From Verrucomicrobiaceae bacterium (lineage in GTDB: Bacteria > Verrucomicrobiota > Verrucomicrobiia > Verrucomicrobiales > Verrucomicrobiaceae): DNA of 64,000 bases. Position numbers and translations under genes: made by a program. Under the pieces are notes generated by a model that was not told the DNA's origin, ran no database searches, and saw nothing but the letters and a program-made list of their open reading frames with translations. Location: assembly GCA_027489965.1 (NCBI GenBank), contig JAIXZA010000165.1, positions 1-64,000 on the forward strand, given 5' to 3'. The stretch's first letter is position 1. Each line of letters starts with the position of its first letter. Positions 60,183 to 64,000 of this stretch are shown here, in pieces.

Positions 60183-61097
60183 TTACCAGACGCTATTCAG
60201 GAAACGGCCAAAGGGGCCTCGTGCAGAGGAGGGTTTGCTGTACTTTGGAGTGTCACCATCAGTTTGAGTGGAGACATAAAGTGGTCCTTTGTGATCGTTG
60301 ATCTTGATGCTTTTGACCTCAATGCGCGCAATGGGGCAGTCATTGCTGTCCACGGGCATTTTGGAGATGCGCTCCAGGACATCAATGCCGGAAACGACCT
60401 GGCCAAAGACGGTGTAATTGTTGTCTAGGGATGCGTAGTTGCCGAGCGCGAAGTAGAATTGATAGCCATTGGACTTCTTACTTGGATTGGTTTTGTCGCT
60501 CTTGCGGCCCATGGCCACAGCCCCTTTACGATGAGTGCGTTTGATTTCGGCAAGCACGCTTTTGCCCTCGCCTCCGGTTCCCCAGCGCTCACGAGCGGCT
60601 TCATCAGAGGTCAGGGGGTCGCCCGTCTGAACAATGAAACCCTGGATGGCGCGGTGGAAAGCAAGGCCGTTGTAGGCACCGGTTTCGACGTTATCGAGAA
60701 AGTTCGATACGGTCATCGGAGCGTCCTGTGGGTAAAGCTCAAACATGACCTCTTCGACATTGCCGCCGAAGCTGACGGTCATGATGGCGAGTTTATGACG
60801 GCTGTCCTTTTTCCAAGTCGATGGGTCTTCCAGCTTTGGCGCAGAGAAGGTGGCTTTGCGGCCCGTCGTAGTGACTTGGCCGCCATTGGGGGCCACGCTG
60901 GTCTTGGGTCCAGCTGCGCGGTCGGCTGCATTAAAAAGTGCCTGCTGCGCGTCGTTGGCCAAGCGTTCCAATGGGGGCAGGGCAGGTGTGCCGCTAGGCG
61001 GAGGCGTGATGTCCTGTCCAAGGGCTGTGCCAAAGGCCGCCAGAGCCAGGAAAAAAGAGAGGCGAGTGGTGCAGAGCTTCACGGCTGTGTAGGACAA
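60183..61097 (-). CDS. Secreted peptidyl-prolyl cis-trans isomerase (cyclophilin)
   Basis: The 304-residue protein has a signal peptide (FFLALAAFGTALGQ), a spacer of about 70 residues and a cyclophilin domain (residues about 90-260). Motifs include DAPMTVSNFLDNVE, FHRAIQGFIVQTGDP, GAVAMGRKSDKTNPSKKS and YQFYFALGNY, then VFGQVVSGIDVLERI. It folds proteins in the periplasm. It starts 2 bp after the small lipoprotein gene, so they form an operon with lpxA following. Confidence 0.9.
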   Translation of the reverse strand: MSYTAVKLCTTRLSFFLALAAFGTALGQDITPPPSGTPALPPLERLANDAQQALFNAADRAAGPKTSVAPNGGQVTTTGRKATFSAPKLEDPSTWKKDSRHKLAIMTVSFGGNVEEVMFELYPQDAPMTVSNFLDNVETGAYNGLAFHRAIQGFIVQTGDPLTSDEAARERWGTGGEGKSVLAEIKRTHRKGAVAMGRKSDKTNPSKKSNGYQFYFALGNYASLDNNYTVFGQVVSGIDVLERISKMPVDSNDCPIARIEVKSIKINDHKGPLYVSTQTDGDTPKYSKPSSARGPFGRFLNSVW

Positions 61098-61099
61098 GA

Positions 61100-61453
61100 T
61101 TAACGCAGGGTGCTAGGAGCAACAACGGGAGCGCTTGCAGCTGGTGGCTCAGGATTAAGGCTGACAGGAGGCAGTCCTGAGACGGTCTCACGAGCAGGAA
61201 TGGAGGCGGCTGGAGCAGAGGCTGCGGCCGAGCGGGTTGCGCCGCCAGTAGCTGGCTCCACGTATTGGAAATTGCGGCGGGGGCCACCACGAGATTTACG
61301 CGGAGCAAGTCCCCATTGCTGATCCAGAGAGTCCAGCTGATCGACGGTGGGATTCACGGCTGCGATTTCACCGCCACCGAGAAGCTCACAAGAGGTCAGG
61401 GATACGGCGGTCAGAAGACTGGCAAAAGAAAAAAGGATACGCGAAAAGCTCAT
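61100..61453 (-). CDS. Small putative lipoprotein, Ala/Pro-rich
   Basis: The 117-residue protein has a signal with a lipobox TSCELL (Cys near residue 22). The mature part is rich in Ala, Pro, Ser and Arg, with no known domain. It starts where ygfZ stops (ATGA at 61453-61450) and ends 2 bp before the cyclophilin gene, which supports its coding status. The function is unknown. Confidence 0.6.
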   Translation of the reverse strand: MSFSRILFSFASLLTAVSLTSCELLGGGEIAAVNPTVDQLDSLDQQWGLAPRKSRGGPRRNFQYVEPATGGATRSAAASAPAASIPARETVSGLPPVSLNPEPPAASAPVVAPSTLR

Positions 61454-62364
61454 TGATTGAAGAGGGCAGTTATTTTGACAATGGGTGTGATACTAGACAC
61501 TTCATCAGCGACAAGCAACTCTGAATCCAGTGTCACCAGTCCCTGACGAACGAAGCCGAGTCCCACCGGATATCCTGAAAGCGGGTCTAGGGTTTGACTG
61601 GTGATCGTGCCGATGACTTTTCCAGCTAAAGATAGAGAGGCTCCATTCAGAAGGGGTTCAGGTCCCTCAGACTGCCAAGCCATCATTTCACGGGGCATCT
61701 TGCCCGTGGTCTTGATGCGGGAAAGGATCTCCTGGCCGATGTAGCAGCCTTTGGTGTAGCTCATGGTTTCTTTTTCTAAACCAGCCTCTTGTGGAAACGT
61801 GTCTGGATTCAGCTCGTTCGGGCTAACAGGGATCTTCTGCAGGATACGGAAGCACTCGGACTCCTCAGCCGTCAGCGGGCTGTTCGGCAGTGCAGGCGTT
61901 TTTGCTGAAATCGGATGCCACCAGTCACAACCTGGCAGGCCCAGACGCTGGCTGCTAATGTGGCGACCGCCTGTGCCGATAAGTTCTACCTGGCTTAATT
62001 CCGAGGCCATATTCCCAAAGCAGTGCCAGATCTGCCACTCCTCTGTGATGTCCTCAAGCACGGCGTCATCAGCGATGATGTAGCGTTCCAGCCGTATGCC
62101 TAAACTTTCACGCAGTGCCTCTGGGGCATCCAGGATCAGGGAATCCTCCATGACATGGATGAAGATATCACCCTCGATTTTACCTTTTAGATTGGTGACA
62201 CAGGCATGCAAGGCAGAGGCTGCTTTAGCCTGTCGGACATCATGAGTAACCTGCCCATTCAGGTAGCGGACCCGATCCGCGCCTGAGAGTCGCCATTTAG
62301 CTCTCGCAGAAAGATCCAGGCAACCGCCTTCAGTGAGCAGTTTTTGATACAGTTCAGGGCTCAC
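61450..62364 (-). CDS. ygfZ: YgfZ/GcvT-family folate-binding protein
   Basis: The 304-residue protein starts with GTG at 62364. It has the YgfZ signature KGCYIGQEILSRIKTTGK and an N-terminal LSARAKWRLSGADRVRYLNG typical of GcvT/YgfZ folds. YgfZ helps repair or assemble Fe-S enzymes with tetrahydrofolate. Its start codon overlaps the stop of the upstream dehydrogenase gene (GTGA), so they are co-translated, and it overlaps the downstream lipoprotein gene start by 4 bp. Confidence 0.9.
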   Translation of the reverse strand: MSPELYQKLLTEGGCLDLSARAKWRLSGADRVRYLNGQVTHDVRQAKAASALHACVTNLKGKIEGDIFIHVMEDSLILDAPEALRESLGIRLERYIIADDAVLEDITEEWQIWHCFGNMASELSQVELIGTGGRHISSQRLGLPGCDWWHPISAKTPALPNSPLTAEESECFRILQKIPVSPNELNPDTFPQEAGLEKETMSYTKGCYIGQEILSRIKTTGKMPREMMAWQSEGPEPLLNGASLSLAGKVIGTITSQTLDPLSGYPVGLGFVRQGLVTLDSELLVADEVSSITPIVKITALFNQ

Positions 62365-63245
62365 GCGTGGCGTCCTTTGAAGGTCAATTCAGCAATGCCC
62401 GACTTATCCAGCCCACCCAGTCCCAGGGTCACCATTTTATCGTATTGGGCTTTCGTTGCATCATTCAGCGGCAAATTAAGATCTAGCTCACGCGCCACAC
62501 CTTGGGCGATCCCGCTATCCTTTGCAGCATGTTCAGCTGAAAACCAGCAATCATGTTCGCGGGCGACCATGTCTCCAGCATCCGTTTCCAGAACTCGGCT
62601 ATTGGCGCCCGTCTGGGAAAAGACCTCGCGGATCATATTTAAATCATGGCCAAGAGCGGCGGCTAATCCCAGGCCTTCAGCCAGACCTGCCGTATTGATG
62701 TTCATGACCATGTTCACAAGGGCCTTCACTTCGGCGGCACGACCTGGGCCGCCGATGAAGCGGCGATTTACGCTCATTTGTTCGATGATGGGCAGCACGC
62801 TTTGATAGACGGCCTCATTTCCAGCAAGCATGAGGTAAAGTTTTCCTTCGCGGGCATGACTGATGCTGGAAGCCATGGCTGCCTCTAGGCTATGCGCGCC
62901 GACGGCCTCAGCAGCTGCATACACCTCTTTTTGGATGGCTGGCGATAGGGTGGCACAATTGATGAAGATCTTGCCTTGGGCATTCTTCAATAAGCTGTCC
63001 TCGGACTCAAGGAAAATGCCGCGCATGGAGGCATCATTGGTGACAACCGTAAAAACGACATCCGCTGAGGCGGTGACTTCTGCCAGCGTCTCTGGCGCAG
63101 CACAGCCCAATTCCGCAGCCAGGCTGATGGCCATCGTCCGGTAAGTATCATAAACAGCGCTGATGGTGTATCCGCAATCCTTCAGCCGACGTGCCATATT
63201 GGCTCCCATGCGACCGACTCCGACAAAGGCAATTTTTTGATTCAT
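62361..63245 (-). CDS. 3-hydroxyisobutyrate dehydrogenase-like NAD(P)-dependent oxidoreductase
   Basis: From the ATG at 63245 (MNQKIAFVGVGRMGANMARR) the protein has 294 residues. It has the Rossmann GxGxMG motif, the N-terminal phosphate-binding VVTNDASMRGIFL, the conserved GHS-type substrate region GAHSLEAAMASSI and the catalytic Lys within AAEVKALVNMVMN. The family oxidises beta-hydroxyacids; the exact substrate is unknown. Upstream in-frame sequence to 63563 overlaps the DUF1552 gene on the same strand and is not used. It is coupled to ygfZ. Confidence 0.9.
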   Translation of the reverse strand: MNQKIAFVGVGRMGANMARRLKDCGYTISAVYDTYRTMAISLAAELGCAAPETLAEVTASADVVFTVVTNDASMRGIFLESEDSLLKNAQGKIFINCATLSPAIQKEVYAAAEAVGAHSLEAAMASSISHAREGKLYLMLAGNEAVYQSVLPIIEQMSVNRRFIGGPGRAAEVKALVNMVMNINTAGLAEGLGLAAALGHDLNMIREVFSQTGANSRVLETDAGDMVAREHDCWFSAEHAAKDSGIAQGVARELDLNLPLNDATKAQYDKMVTLGLGGLDKSGIAELTFKGRHA

Positions 63246-63340
63246 AAAAGGAGGAAGTTTTAAAACAAGATTGCCACTTTGGCAGGCCCCTTCATGAAGT
63301 GCAACGCGCTTGTCAGCAGATCCTGGATGAATTCGAGCCT

Positions 63341-64000
63341 TTAGACATTCATCATCTCTTTGATCTGCTTGGTCGCTATGCCGATGGGGCGGTCTAAAGA
63401 AACACCTGCGCAGGTAAGCAGCGTGCTGAGCAAGTCTCCTTGATTGCCTTTGATCTTGTCCAGGAAGCGTCCGGTGTTGATCGAACCGCCGCCTTTGCCA
63501 GCGATGATGAAGGGTAGGTTTTCGCGGGAATGTTTGTTTCCATCTTCGAGTCCTGACCCCCACATCATGATGCAGTTATCCAGCAGGGTGCCGTCGCCTT
63601 CGCGCAGGCTGGCCATCTTTTTCACCATGTAGGCGAACTGGTCGATGTTGAATTTGGTGATCGCGGCGACTCTACCCACTTTGACCGCTTCATTGTTGTG
63701 ATGAGTTTGGGAGTGATGCGCGTCATTGAAGCCGAGTTCTGGATAGGACACCCCGTTGGGCGTGGAGCCGATGTAGGTGCTGACGCGTGTCGTATCGGTC
63801 TGGAAGGCCAGCACATTGAGGTCGCACATGATCTGCATGTATTCGCTGCGTTTGTCGCCCACAGGGATCTTGATCTCGATGGGTGGGGAGTCGCTGGCAT
63901 TACGCTTGCTGGCAGCGACGCCTGCTTTCTCTAGCGCGGCTTCTTTTTGCCGATACTCAATCGCGGCGATGCGACGCTCCACGGCGCGCACACTGTCTAG
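63341..64000 (-). CDS. DUF1552 protein, C-terminal part (truncated by window edge)
   Basis: About 220 C-terminal residues are visible, with the frame continuing beyond the window's end (LDSVRAVERRIAA upstream of the first internal start). Motifs are YMQIMCDLNVLAFQTDTTRV, GFNDAHHSQTHHNN and DNCIMMWGSGLEDGNKHSRE, then LPFIIAGKGGG. DUF1552 proteins are typical of Verrucomicrobia, Planctomycetes and Myxococcota, usually secreted and paired with DUF1592/1588/1587-type proteins. The molecular role is not established. Confidence 0.92.
   Translation of the reverse strand, partial: LDSVRAVERRIAAIEYRQKEAALEKAGVAASKRNASDSPPIEIKIPVGDKRSEYMQIMCDLNVLAFQTDTTRVSTYIGSTPNGVSYPELGFNDAHHSQTHHNNEAVKVGRVAAITKFNIDQFAYMVKKMASLREGDGTLLDNCIMMWGSGLEDGNKHSRENLPFIIAGKGGGSINTGRFLDKIKGNQGDLLSTLLTCAGVSLDRPIGIATKQIKEMMNV

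Overview
The window looks chromosomal and comes from a Verrucomicrobiota bacterium, probably a Prosthecobacter/Verrucomicrobium-like member of the Verrucomicrobiaceae. This is inferred from the mix of a Tat-exported Gfo/Idh/MocA oxidoreductase, a DUF1552 protein, a PEP-CTERM secreted protein, a PQQ-propeller protein, an STPK with a C-terminal LamG-like region, a sulfocyanin-like copper protein and an LpxA-type Gram-negative envelope. Most genes are intact housekeeping genes, tightly packed in short operons.

Layout. 1-4.3 kb: start of a Gfo/Idh/MocA gene, then rpmH-rnpA-yidD-yidC and a histidine-kinase-like ATPase gene. 4.3-14.4 kb: the accessory region, which I read as a chromosomal integron. 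An intact integron-type tyrosine recombinase (12724-13692, +) has on its left a candidate outward promoter (TTGACG-17-TCTAAT), a GTTAGGC attI-like box, and an array of mostly minus-strand cassette genes separated by imperfect palindromes bounded by RYYYAAC/GTTRRRY-type boxes (attC). Cassette contents are a tandem zinc-ribbon protein plus a GESHY-motif protein, a SUKH-like protein, a secreted SGNH-like hydrolase and a small membrane-anchored protein. An IS91-like element (7817-10632), with both genes broken, lies exactly between two attC core boxes, and the ends of a second gutted copy (5581-6591) abut another. Right of the integrase is a broken gene whose 3' end is made of tandem repeats.

14.5-18.9 kb: succinate dehydrogenase sdhC-sdhA-sdhB (minus strand) with an unrelated overlapping two-gene unit, including a nucleotidyltransferase-like protein, inserted between sdhA and sdhB. 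19-31.9 kb: secreted and redox proteins, an M20 peptidase, a ThiF/MoeB-type enzyme, a polyprenyl diphosphate synthase, a DegP-like protease, a kinase and gapA. 32-45 kb: a permease fused to an AttH/CrtC-like domain, ParA, a SWIM-SNF2 helicase, a GcvH-like protein, and PQQ, MFS and AI-2E family proteins. 45-64 kb: an NtrC-like regulator with an altered receiver, tsaE-tsaB, a PLD-family phospholipid synthase, a pseudopilin, a lipoprotein, SDR and TIM-barrel sugar genes, photolyase, the phoH-HD-ybeY cluster, lpxA-cyclophilin-lipoprotein-ygfZ-dehydrogenase, and the C-terminal part of a DUF1552 protein running off the window.

The most unusual material is the integron with its IS91-like passenger, two related short insertions in the IS recombinase gene, and the gene pair inside the sdh operon. 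All functional statements are read from sequence and family knowledge; no database search was run.
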